Of a DNA stretch of 64,000 bases, positions 50,445-60,800 are shown one piece after another. The position numbers and the translations under genes were made by a program. The stretch spans positions 11,738,214 to 11,802,213 of the forward strand of contig CM029111.1 of NCBI GenBank assembly GCA_016859345.1. The letters are read 5' to 3'. Every line of letters starts with the position of its first letter. Position 1 is the first letter of the stretch. The notes under the pieces were generated by a model. It was not told the DNA's origin. It was given only the letters and a program-made list of their open reading frames with translations, and did no database searches. This DNA is from Istiophorus platypterus. Lineage: Eukaryota; Chordata; Actinopteri; Istiophoriformes; Istiophoridae.

Positions 50445-50759
50445 CACAGATAGATCATTGAACTTACACATAGCCACGTATATTCAAGTAATGAGCAGCA
50501 TAATCGTAAACATAACACATTTATTGGTACTTGATGAATGTTGCTATTGCCTCTTATCAGAAAAAAAAGTTTTATCTTGACCTTGCTTGCTTGACAAGCA
50601 CAAAGGCTGATACTTGGCAGTTATTGTCAAGGGTAGATACAGGATTTTCTATTCTTTGGGTTAACTTTAAAATGATTGCTAATCAGTGAGTAAGCAAAAT
50701 GTCACAGTTCGATTTATGTCGGGCTGGGTGAAATTTATGTTGTGTCTGGCTCCGGCAGA

Positions 50760-50935
50760 CAGAGCTCAGCTGCCCAGTCTGCTCACCCAGAGGGGCCTGG
50801 GGAGTCCAGACACAGCAGCCGAGCGTTTCCAGCTGGACTCACCAGCTACAAGGTCTCAGCAACAGCCCCTCCAGAAGTTGCAGAAGACCTTGGCATGGCA
50901 AAAGACTTTGTATGGTTTTGTCACAGAGGACTACT
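50760..50935 (+). other. GC-rich segment open in all three plus frames, candidate exon
   Basis: TGTCTGGCTCCGGCAG resembles a splice acceptor ending at about 50758. The following 170 bases are clearly richer in G and C than the neighbours, free of stops in all plus frames over most of their length, and closed in the minus frames. One frame reads SSAAQSAHPEGPGESRHSS and later TSYKVSATAPPEVAEDLG; another is Gln/Leu-rich. I recognise no family. Possible donors (AAG GTCTCA at about 50852, ACT GTAGGA at about 50935) are weak. High GC alone makes long open frames likely, so this is only a candidate. Confidence 0.15.
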
Positions 50936-51641
50936 GTAGGAGAAAAGAAGTGATTATGAAATTGAGAGATGTCACCACCTGTGCATTAATCAGTCAATGA
51001 GGAAGGCGATGGAACCTTGCTTCTACTCTTGTTTGAAAATTTCTAAAGATGGCACTGAAATTAATGAGGTGTTTTATCATTTCCCAGCTTCAGCTGGTCT
51101 ACCTCTGGAGTTAATAAAACTGTCAATATTAAAATTTCCTCTCACAGTGGAAGGAATTTATTTCACTGTTTAGTGTGTGGTTATTTCCAGCGTGTTATGT
51201 CGCTTGTTTTTTATACAGCAGCATAAGAATGCAAGCCAGATATGGAGATGTCTGTGAAGCAGTCATTGTGTCAGTGTAATAATGGTGCATTTGAGTTATG
51301 TGTCTGGGGAACACAGGATGGCGGCCTCCCCATTACCTACACTCCCCACCATCTGTGCCACATCTCACTCTGGGTAATTCTGCAGTGCCTTTCTGTCTCA
51401 TTCACTGTCTCTCTGTTTGTCTCCTCTTGTCTCTTGCTTCCTGTCGGTCTCCCATGCTCCCATACATGTTGATACATTTTGTGGGATGGAGTCAGTCTAC
51501 ATTTAAACTATTTATAGTACATGACTGGGGTGATATTAAACTGCCTGTGGCTAAACAAACCATTCAGAACCTGTCTAGATTATTCCTCAATAAGTTAAAT
51601 TTGATACACATCCATCACTAGGTTCAAGCCACGCTGTGTGG

Positions 51642-51678
<37 letters not shown>

Positions 51679-54600
51679 AAAGCCTTTTTTCCTGCCCAGA
51701 CTAGACCTACATTGTTGTTAAATGGGTTCTGGTGTTTGCTCAAAATACATAATGGAAAGACTCACTACTGATGGATGTTACTGTCGAAAATGAATATGAA
51801 TGCGTTAAATCAGCAATAATTCTTTTTCCAGTCATTATTAATTCTAGATTTGCGTTGGCAAATAGATTTGTTTTTTGGATTGATGCCCAAGTACTGTGTC
51901 ATGAAGCATTCATTATTCAAAAATGCAGCTGAAACTAGGGCGCTCCTGTTGGAAACTGTGCAAGAGAAATAATGCTGAAAGGTTTTAGAAAGCCCTTTCA
52001 TGTCCCGTTTATGTTAAAGGGCCCTTTTCTGACTACCACTGGAGTGCAAAAACGGGTATTTTAGCAGCTAATTTAATTGCCATGGATGTCAGAGTATATT
52101 CTGAGCGTGTCCCATTCAAAAGCCACAGAAAAAGGGAAACTCTGCAGTGTTTATATCATAGTCAAAATTTCATTGGCAAGGAAATCAGTGATTCGCCTTG
52201 TACGGAAACAGATGCTTTATATAAATAATGTAGCCTACTAACGTCATTAGAAAATAATTTCCTGAATGGCAAAATGCAAGGGAAAAAAAGCATTTGTGTG
52301 ATGTGGTGCATAAGAAGAGAGCTCTTCTGAGATATTTCTTCTATGATCACGGATGTGTTTTAACCAGTGCAAACCCCTGCTAAGTTCCACTAAATCAATT
52401 TTTATTAACTTTTTGCAATTAGTGCTCCCCGGCCTATGTCCCTCTGAGAAGTCTTTGGTGTTTGTTGATCCTAACATACTCTGCATTTCTGATCATGTTT
52501 CAAAGGTGGTGACTGGATTCATGATTTTCATCTTGACTGATGTCGTATAATTGGGCTGGGTATCTGTTGTTAGTGTCTGATGAAAGATCTCCTCTCATCC
52601 ACAGCTGGTCTCCTACCTTTGATGGCACTTGTTTTAATCTTAGTGGTGCATTCCCAAAACTCAATTTAAAGCTGAGATTTACAGATGAGGCAACACAAAG
52701 TTGGTAAAAGCAGTTCTTTTAAAAGAGGGTTTTTTTTTGTTGTTGTTGTTGTTTCACAGTTTTATTTTCTTTGTGAGGTAAACTTTTAAAGGCCAAATGA
52801 TTGAGTTGAGATAGCCTGAACGTAGTCCTTACCTTAATATTCTTGTAAAGGTACAGGAGAAATTCTTTGCTGTGGCTGAGATTTGAATGATGATTTGTGT
52901 GGGCAGGTAATTGGAAAGGTCAAGTAAGTCTAATATCCTCTGTAAGCTGAAGATGCAGTTTCTTCATTAAGACAGCTAGTGTCAGCATTATTCTGGAGAC
53001 ACGATGGGGACTAATAATTAAATGGAGACCCAAGAAAAAAAAAATGTCATGGGGACAGACAGGTTATATCTTGTGATGACCTTTTCTCATCCAGGTACCA
53101 AAAAGAGTTTAATCAGATGAGTAAAAAACGTAAGGCTTAATGAGGAAGGGAGCATGCCTGTCCATCATGCCTGTCCATCACGGTTGAAATACAATCAATC
53201 TTCCTCTTTCGTACAGCCAATCTGCATATCTACAGTTATATGAGTTGAACAGTACAAGTAAAAGTAACATTGCCGGGTTTCAGATCTCTAAATCGCTGCT
53301 CACATTTAGTGAGCACATTCTCTGCCCAGTTTTTTCAGTGATTCAGATAGGTCTGGCATTGTGCTCGCTGATGGCTGTTTCCCCAGATGGAGCCAATCGG
53401 AGTTTTGTAGGATTAAGAATGTGGACATCATCTGCCTGTGCCAGAGCCAGGATAATAATTTAATTCAATAAGATTTGATTTATGGATGAAACAACTAATA
53501 GAAATTGCTATACTTCCTCAATTTTTGTGAAAGAGTTTGACTGATCTTATCAACTGCTACTGCAGCTTCTGTGTCGACCTAAACTGATTTTGAAGGAACG
53601 AATACTAACAACTGATTGGTCACAGCAACAAAATCAAATAAACTCCTATCCATTAACATAACCAAACATAAACTGGTTAACATGAACCCAATGTCAGACT
53701 GAACATTAAAGGCTTCAAGGTTAAAAGTTTACAGGGAAATTATTGTTTCTCCCCAAACACATAGTTTTATATCTTCGAGGTCAAACAAATGTGCTGAATG
53801 CATTTCCTTCCTCAGCAGATTTTGTTTGGAATATTTAAATAGTTTTTTACATTTATCTCCTCACCTTTGTGTTTCATTGTTTTTTTTGCACATTCCCTCC
53901 ACCAATTGTCCATCAGTGAAATAGCTAGAAACTGGTGGTAGGTGTGTCCAAAGTCCAAGTGCTTGTGCACCCGCTTGTCGATGCTATGCAAAAAAAACGG
54001 GGACCTGCCCATGAAAACGTTTCTCCTTTAGCACTGCTAGTGCTCAGAAATTCCACAGGGCTCAGTCTGTCACATGAACCAGCAGTTTTGTTTTTCTTTT
54101 TAAATTTAGGCAAGTAAAGGCAGTTGATTAGGTTAATTCTTGCTTTAAAGTAACCAAAATTAGTGCTGTAATCCCCTGTAAAAAGTAATCCCCCGTCGAA
54201 AGTAATCCTCTGTCTCCAGCGTCAGAGTTAGACAGTTTTTACACCCATCCACTGTGGCTTCCTCCCTCCCTGCTTCCTGCTTTTCTTCTAAACATATTCT
54301 GTACATGTGTTTTTTCTAGTCCATCTGAACAAACAACCAATGCTGTTGTTTCTGTGGTAAGAACGGTCTCTCATTACAGTTACAGTATGTTTCCGAAAGA
54401 TGAGATGGCAAAAAAAATCTGTTTTTCATGATAAATATCTCAAGGTTTTGTTGTATATTAAGCCTTTTTAATGGAAATAGCATTTAACCATAAACCCAGA
54501 AAATAGTCAGGACCATTATGTGAGGCCAAGCCATTTTAATGTTTCTTTGTTTTTTGATCCAACAGATAAAACCACTATTTATTCAGAATCACGTTGGGAC

Positions 54601-55297
54601 TCTTCTGCACATTTCAGACATTCAAACCTCATCAGAATTACCGCTTTGAATGAATGAGAGCGTTAAATGAGTGTACTTTGTAAAAGCACGTTCGTACAAC
54701 CCATTATATTTTCATTGGTTTTCTTTTAAAGCCATAAAAGAATGACTTAAATGAACAAGAATGTTCGAACAAAGACAACTATATGGAAAGATTTTGAGTC
54801 ATTTTTTTTATTTGTGTGTTTGACTCGATGAGTTAGCATCCCTGCATCTGGAGGAGGTTTGTTTAGGCATTTGTTGCATCTGACGTTGCTAGCCGCAGTT
54901 GTCATCTTCTGGTTAAATGATGCGTGAAAGTGAATATCCATCTTCTGTGATCAAAAGCATTATGTGATGGCAGTACGATGCATGCATTATAAACAACCTG
55001 GCTGCTTGTGGAATTGAAAATACCACATTGGTCTCTGCACCTCATAGAGAGAGGCACACTGTTTTAGGATTTCTTTTATTTTGAAAGCACTGTTAGCTCT
55101 ATTTTCTTTTGTCCACAAAAATCAGATACCCCCCTCTAAAATACACACACACACAGACAAACACACACAAACATTTCTTTAAAAAAAAATCTAATGAAAT
55201 TGGCTGTTTTGCAACCCCAGGTCTCACTTTAAAGACTCGCACAAAGTAAAGTATAGTAAATTAAGCTGGGAAATGGAAAGTGAAAAATCAGTGAAAC
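50936..55297. other. Unique non-coding DNA
   Basis: Includes a GT microsatellite (51643-51676) and a two-unit CATGCCTGTCCATCA duplication at about 53153-53180. The 107-codon plus frame at 51298-51621 is pyrimidine-driven and has no motif. No gene recognised. Confidence 0.45.
51643..51676 (+). repeat. (GT)n microsatellite
   Basis: Uninterrupted GT run of about 17 units. Confidence 0.95.
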
Positions 55298-55569
55298 TGT
55301 CACGGTTCTCAGAAAAGGGACCCAAGAGCATGACTCAGGAGGCAGATGTATAAGTAAAGAGTCTTTACTTAGAAAAAAAAAAAATAGAAAACAAGGATGC
55401 AAAAATCCAAGCAGGCAAACAAAGTACAAAGGATCGGGCTGAGACAAAATCCAAAAAACACAGGCAAGGTCCAAAACACAATGAGGATCAAAACAGGCAG
55501 GCAAAGAACAGAGCATCAGAAACCTAAGGCGCATGGCACAAAGGCAAGCTGGCAGAGAGCAACTGGAAA

Positions 55570-55662
<93 letters not shown>

Positions 55663-55835
55663 GAGCTAATGAAGGAATGCAGAACAGGTGAGTGGGGAGG
55701 TGGAGTAAGTAAGTCACATGATTCTACTGGCAAGAAAGGCAGGTGGGTGGGAGTGACAGGCTCGGAAATGACAACAAAAAAATCACCTAAAACGGGACTG
55801 AATGAATGAACAGACTGAAACTCTAGACCATGACA
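55298..55835 (+). mobile_element. TG...CA-terminated dispersed element (solo-LTR-like or non-autonomous), copy 1
   Basis: It starts TGTCACGGTTCTCAG and ends GACCATGACA, giving an 8-bp inverted terminus (TGTCACGG / TGTCATGG) with the TG...CA ends of an LTR. GGGACCCAAGAGCATGACTC and AGTAAAGAGTCTTTACTT follow the left end, and CAGGCAAACAAAGTACAAAG lies inside. A second, inverted copy at 58.0-58.4 kb shares the ends and the AAAGTCTTTACTT motif. The candidate target duplication (GAAAC / GAGGC) is imperfect. No protein is encoded. A TC run and a TA run have expanded in its middle. LTR versus DNA-element origin is unresolved. Confidence 0.65.
55574..55659 (+). repeat. (TC)n followed by (TA)n compound microsatellite
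   Basis: A TC run (about 55574-55602) joins a TA run (about 55605-55659) inside the dispersed element. It generates the Ser/Leu-to-Ile/Tyr frame on plus and the Tyr/Ile-Glu/Arg frame on minus, both artefacts. Confidence 0.95.
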
Positions 55836-56474
55836 GAGGCATTTGTTTGCATTAGCAGTTTGATTTCAAGAATAAATAGCCTGCTGTGTAAGGCTAGGGC
55901 AGGATTATGTGATATAACAAGCTTATTTGTAAAAACACAAGTGGAGAAGTGAGGGGAAGTCGGGGGGGGGGGGGCAGCATTTTTAGTGCACAGCAAGAAA
56001 TCACTCAGCCCACGTGAAAAAAGTCTCCAGGCGGCCAACTCAGCTGAATGGGGAGAAATACCACCACCATTAAAGCCCTCTCTACACCTGTGTGGATTTC
56101 TTAAATTGAAACTGTCCAACTCTGGAGAGTAAAAAGAGCAGGAGAGGGAGGAGGAAAGTTGTGCGGACAGATGCTGAGTAAAAGGTGGGAAGAAGAAGAC
56201 AGAGATGGACAGGGCAGCCAACAAGAAGTGAGAGCAAAACAGAGAAATGTCCTCTCCTGCTTCCCCTGATTACTGTGCTATTATTTAAATGTCAGCGTCT
56301 GTCTGTCTGCATGTCAGTCTTTAAAGGGGGTAACTCATGTGAACATTAAGCAATGTGTTAATGTCACCTTCTTTTCCATTCATTAAACTCAGAGAAAAAA
56401 CATTGGACTCCAAATGTTTAATCACTTTTTCATTAATCTTTACATCCAAGTACAACCTTACAGTGTCTAGCATT

Positions 56475-56510
<36 letters not shown>

Positions 56511-58031
56511 AGAGAGAGAGCCTAAGAGAGGGAAAGAGAGAGAGAGAGTACTCTTCTCTCAGTCCCTCGGTTGATGCACACAGAACAAGGTTAATTACTT
56601 TTCTGACCTTCTCCAGAAGCTTAAAGAAATATTCCAATCATAGCTTGAATAGATAGTGCAACCAGAGATGCTGAGTCAATGGCCAAACAAAAATGAAACA
56701 CTGCTGAATCTTTTAAGTGTAACCTTATTTACCTTCACCATTACTTATCAAACGTTTCAATAAAACTGCCTGCATCGCTGATTTAATGTCACACAGGAAA
56801 ATGGACTGCCCCACCCCCCACCCCCACCTGCAGCTGCTTGCTTACTTTGATAAAATACATATGCAAAGCATCCAAATTTTTCACACATTGCATTTATGAA
56901 AATGCTTTAATGGATTCTTTAGGTCATCAAGCATCAGTCTGCAGGATGCAATCAATTAAACAAAATATTGTATGCTTATAAATACCGCGCAGGCTATCTT
57001 CTGTGTTTCTGGGTTATCATGAATACACAGCCATTTTTTAACCCCACATGAGTAGAGGTCCTCCTCGCAATAATATTTTCTGATCAAAACACATAACATC
57101 AACGACAAATTCCACATTGTAATGTTCTTTGCATGAGATAAGTCAATTTTAAACAGCTGCTGTAGCTTCATGAATATGTAGCTTGGCCATATTTATTGTA
57201 ACTATGTAGCTCAGGGAACTGCAGCATTCAAAAGCACCTCAAAGTCACTGGAGAGCCCTGTGAACTGTGAGAGTGTGAATGCAATCGTTTTTCCAACTCA
57301 CAAACAAGAGTGCAAGCAGAAGTATAGTAAATGCTTTGGTTATTTATATGCTCCCAACAGTGTTTCCCAGTATTCAATACTTGACCTACAAAGTAGAATA
57401 AAACACATGTTTCCAACTCTTTGAAAAATGTTACAATTACTTGAACAGCATAAAGCCCTCCTGGATTTAAATAAGGATGAATATCAACATTCAAACTTGT
57501 TACCAGATTTTGAGACCAAACCAAATTGAGGGACATACCTGTGGGAAATGTTTTTTAGCACACTAATAATATTTGTGCTTTACAAGAGAAAAGCCCTTTG
57601 TTTCCAACCGGGAATTTTGAGCTACATAATAGAAGATATAAAGTAATTGTGAATAAATCTTTTTTGGAAATAATGTACATGTGAGCTAGGATATTTGAAA
57701 TATTGAGACCATGAGTCCGAGGCAGCTCGCCATAATAATTAGATACTGCAAATAAAGTTTGATATTTTATTCAGAGTGTTTTGCTTTAACTTTTCAGTTG
57801 TATTGTCTACACATTTGCTTTGGCAATCATCAGGAGCCACTTGCACATACACACATTTTTCAGACATTTAGTAACAACAATATACACATACAAACATTTC
57901 TGTGTTGTTCCCAGTTCTCCATTAACTCTACATGGACATAACATCAGTTTAAACATAAATGGTCTTCCTCAGGCCAGGCCGTTTGTTGTCAAAATATTGT
58001 CATGTTCATGTAAAATTAAAAAACTGGGAGC
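55836..58031. other. Unique non-coding DNA with simple repeats
   Basis: A run of 13 G lies at 55962-55974. The longest minus frame (133 codons, 55823-56224) lies across it and has no family motif; the G run reads as a Pro/Ser-Pro stretch. CCCCACCCCCCACCCCCACC at about 56812-56828 is C-rich. No gene recognised. Confidence 0.45.
56477..56548 (+). repeat. (GT)n then (AG)n simple repeat
   Basis: GT units from about 56477 to 56507 are followed by AG-rich sequence to about 56548. Confidence 0.93.
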
Positions 58032-58112
58032 TGTCATGTTCCACTCATCCCCTTAGGTCATGTTTTTCATAGTTTAGCGATTTGCTGCAGTGTTTCCTGT
58101 TTTAATTTGGTG
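57965..58112 (+). repeat. Donor-like copy of a 148-bp local duplication
   Basis: The segment TTCCTCAGGCCAGGCCGTTT through TTTTAATTTGGTGT is repeated at 59344-59492 with about seven substitutions by eye (roughly 95% identity, mostly transitions). It straddles the junction between unique DNA and the left edge of the TG...CA element at 58032, so the other copy must derive from this locus or a sister of it. Confidence 0.9.
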
Positions 58113-58358
58113 TCACTAACTCTTCCTCTCATTTCAGATCCCTGCTTCCTGCCCTCGTGTATTTTCCAGCTTTGCAGTTGTCTACCCTATGACACCTGTG
58201 TCCAATTGTCTCACTAGTCCTAGTCTTGACCTCGTCTTTTGCCCAGCCCTGTTTGAATTTGTTTGCCTGCCCTGTATCAAGTAAAGACTTTAACTTTTGT
58301 GGAGCCCTGAACTGTGCCCTGAGTCAAGCATTTGCATCCTCTTGCATTGTAGTGACCA
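58032..58358 (-). mobile_element. TG...CA-terminated dispersed element, copy 2, inverted
   Basis: On the plus strand it begins TGTCATGTTCCACTC and ends TTGCATTGTAGTGACCA. Reverse-complemented, it reads with the same order as the copy at 55.3 kb: a TGGTCACTAC-like start, GACTCAGG, AAAGTCTTTACTTGATACAG and CAGGCAAACAAATTC. It lacks the TC/TA expansion of copy 1. No coding potential. Confidence 0.62.
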
Positions 58359-59035
58359 GTTTCTCAGAAGCAAGATAGCAGTGTATGGGTGCTTTTCATT
58401 ATTTTTATACATTTTCTTTCTCAAATTCTAGACCAAAATGTCAATTCAAACCCTTATCCACACATCAGTTTTTAAAAACCTAGTATGTAAATACAGGATT
58501 TATTTATTAATTTATCTAGAAGTAGTCATATTAAAGTATATTTAGTCGAAATTACTAGATACCTTAAAAATTTTTCCACCAAGTGTTACTTTTCAGTGTT
58601 ATAGTAATACATAACTTCCTTCTTGTTGCTAAAACAAAGGTGTAAAAAAAAAAAAAAATCCCTTTTAACAGGTAGAAACTTTGAACAGATCCCGCATCAT
58701 GGTGGGCAGCTGTCTGCCTCGACCAGCTGGGTTGAGAGAGAAAGAGAGATGGAGAGAGAGAAACAAAGAAAGGGAGAGATGGAGGGGGGCAGGAGGGAGG
58801 AGAGAGCATAGTATATTACAGTAGATCATGGAGGCAGTAAGTGGTTTGCAGCCACAGTTCCAGGCACTGCAGAAGCAGATGCAGAGAAACCCCTACAAAA
58901 AGCGAAAGGAGGAGAGAGGAGAGAGACGAGAAAGCACAAAACTGTGGGAGAGAGAAGTAAAGTTAGTAAGCAACATTGTTGGGATATTAATGCCTACTGG
59001 AGGAGAGGAAGAGGAGCAGAGAGGAGCTTGGTGCA
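58359..59035. other. Non-coding DNA with purine-rich (AG) blocks
   Basis: The plus strand is dominated by A and G at about 58732-58808 and 58890-59026. The 77-codon plus frame at 58828-59061 (Glu/Arg/Lys-rich) and the opposite Ser/Pro/Leu-rich minus frame are compositional artefacts. Confidence 0.6.
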
Positions 59036-59255
59036 TCATGGGAAGTCCCCCGGTGGTCTAGGCCTATAGCAACATAAATAGGGGATAGATCAAGCTGAGC
59101 CTGAGCCAGCCGTAACTACAAGCTTTATCAAAAAGGAAGGTTTGGGCTTGCTCTCAAACATGTAGAGTGTGTCTGCTTCCCATACCCATACCCATAACTG
59201 AGGGCTCTGCCTCCCATTCTGCTTTTTGCAAGTAGGCTGGAATTCTGAGAGCACA

Positions 59256-59574
59256 GTGTTCTGCTGGGGTAGTAAAGTACTTAGAGCTGATTAAGATGGG
59301 GTGGTGCCTGGCCATTAAGGGCTTTGTAGGTGAAGGGGATGGTTTCCTCAGGCCAGGCCGTTTGTTGTCAAAACATTGTCATGTTCATGCAGAATTAAAA
59401 AACTGGGAGCTGTCATGTTCCACTCATCCCCTTAGGTCGTGTTTTTCATAGTTTAGTGATTTGCTGCGGTGTTTCCAGTTTTAATTTGGTGTTCTACTGG
59501 GGTTGTAAAGTACTTAGAGCTCTTTAAGATGGGATGGATCCTGGCCATTAAGGGCTTTATAGGTGAAGGGGATG
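59256..59574 (-). repeat. 86-bp LINE segment duplicated on both sides of a foreign insert
   Basis: LINE sequence from GTGTTCTGCTGGGGTAGTAA at 59256 to GGTGAAGGGGATG at 59341 reappears at 59489-59574 with about eight differences by eye. Between the two copies lies the 149-bp segment copied from 57965-58112. The junction on the right shares GTGTT with both parents, a microhomology expected of template switching. Confidence 0.88.
59344..59492 (+). repeat. Inserted copy of the 57965-58112 segment
   Basis: Almost identical to 57965-58112 in the same orientation, embedded in LINE sequence. It includes the unique-DNA part and the first 80 or so bases of the TG...CA element, so it is not itself a complete mobile element. 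Confidence 0.9.
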
Positions 59575-60740
59575 ATTTTAAATTGTATTCTATATTTTAC
59601 AGCACACCAATGCAGAGAAGCTATCACAGGAGGGATATGATCTCTTCTCCTAATTCCTGTCAGAACCCATGCTGCGGCATTCTGAATCAGCTGGAGAGTA
59701 TTTAAAGGTTTTTTAGGACAGCCTGATAATAAGAAATTGCAATAATCAAACACAGAAGTAATGGAAACATATATTTGCTTTTCTGCATTATTTTGAAACA
59801 GGACGTTCCTGATTTTTGCATTGTTATGTAGGTGAAAAATGTGTCCTTGAATTAGTTTTTATGGGGAAGTTAAAGGACATGTTCTGATCGAAGACAACTC
59901 CAAGATCCCTAACGGTGGTGCTAGAGGCCACAGCAATGCCATCTAGAGTAAGTATCAGATTAAGCAGGCCACATTAAACAACTTCAGTTTCGAATGTAAC
60001 AGTAGAAAGATGTTGGTCATCAAGACCTTTATGTCCTTAAAACATACTGTAAGTTCAGCTAACTGATTGGTTTCATTGGGCTTAATTGAAAAGTACAATC
60101 GGGTATCATCTGCATAACAATGGAAGTTTATGTAGTTTTTCCTAATAACATTGCCTAAGGGAAGCATATATAAGGTGAATAGAACTGGTCCAAGCAGAGA
60201 CCCTTGTGGAACCTCGTGACTAACTTTAGTGTATATGGAGGATTAATCGTTAATGTGCACAAACTGATATTGATCTGATGAATAGGACTTAAACCAGCTG
60301 AGAGGAATTCCTCCAATACCAATGAAATGTTCGAGTCTGTGTAATAGGATTTGATGGTTAATAGTGTCATATGTAGCACTAAGATCTAACAAAACAAGTA
60401 CAGAGACAAGTCCTTTGCCTGATGCGGTTAGAGGATCATTTGTAACCTTCACCAGCGCTGTCTCAGTGCTATGATGCACTCTAAATCCTGACTGGAAATC
60501 CTCAAATATTTTTATGTAATAAGTCACACAGCTAGTTGCCGACAGCTTTCTCAAGGATATTAGAGAGAAAGGGAAGGTTAGATGTGGGTCTATAGTTGGC
60601 TAAAACATCTGGATCAAAGCTTTTTAAAAAGAGGTTCTACTATGGCTATTTTAAAGGACTTGGGTATATAGCCCTTAAATAAAGACAGACTAATTATATC
60701 TAATGGAGACATGCTATCTAAGGGTAAATCTTCCTTGGGC
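59514..60740 (-). pseudogene. LINE reverse transcriptase remnant, frameshifted
   Basis: The protein would have copied the element's own RNA at the target site. Three frames carry the pieces. 60554-60243 has FQSGFRVHHSTETAL and motif A, LVLLDLSATYDT, with both Asp of the D..S...D pattern kept. 60379-60155 holds a degenerate motif-B region (GLCLDQFYSPYICFP, matching the GS.LGP.LF.LYM pattern of the family). 60167-59955 has motif C, HCYADDTRLYF, with the YADD box at 60116-60105. The C-terminal tail frame 59753-59514 follows. Catalytic residues survive but the frames are shifted and stopped, so no enzyme is made. Confidence 0.88.
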
Positions 60741-60800
60741 AACCTATTTGGGACGGGGTGTGAGGGACAGGTTGAAGGTCAATTGGAGAGAAACTAAGTA

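Larger units (their letters stand above)
59036..60800 (-). mobile_element. 5'-truncated L2/Rex1-type LINE with a rearranged 3' part
   Basis: The minus strand encodes, in broken frames, the reverse transcriptase and C-terminal tail of a fish non-LTR retrotransposon. From high to low coordinates: an N-terminal RT piece (GYIPKSFKIAIVEPLFKK, YRPTSNLPFLS-like), FQSGFR and HSTETAL, LDLSATYDT, YADD, then the tail (FDYCNFLLSGCPKK, LQLIQNAAAWVLTG, HIPPVIASLHW, TYKALNG) and the last residues TFLFDKACS near 59125. The 3' UTR runs to CTTCCCATGATG at about 59036. The endonuclease domain is absent, as expected for 5' truncation; the upstream edge fades near 60800. Between 59256 and 59574 the tail is disrupted by a foreign 149-bp insert and a duplicated 86-bp LINE segment. 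Dead copy. Confidence 0.9.

Noticed and set aside
55397..55733. Ser/Leu then Ile/Tyr frame and its opposite-strand partner
   Set aside because: Product of the TC/TA compound microsatellite inside a dispersed element.
55823..56224. 133-codon minus-strand frame
   Set aside because: Runs across a 13-G tract and purine-rich sequence, giving a Pro/Ser-rich product with no family motif.
58564..59061. Glu/Arg/Lys-rich plus frames and Ser/Pro-rich minus frame
   Set aside because: Compositional artefacts of purine-rich DNA next to the LINE 3' end.
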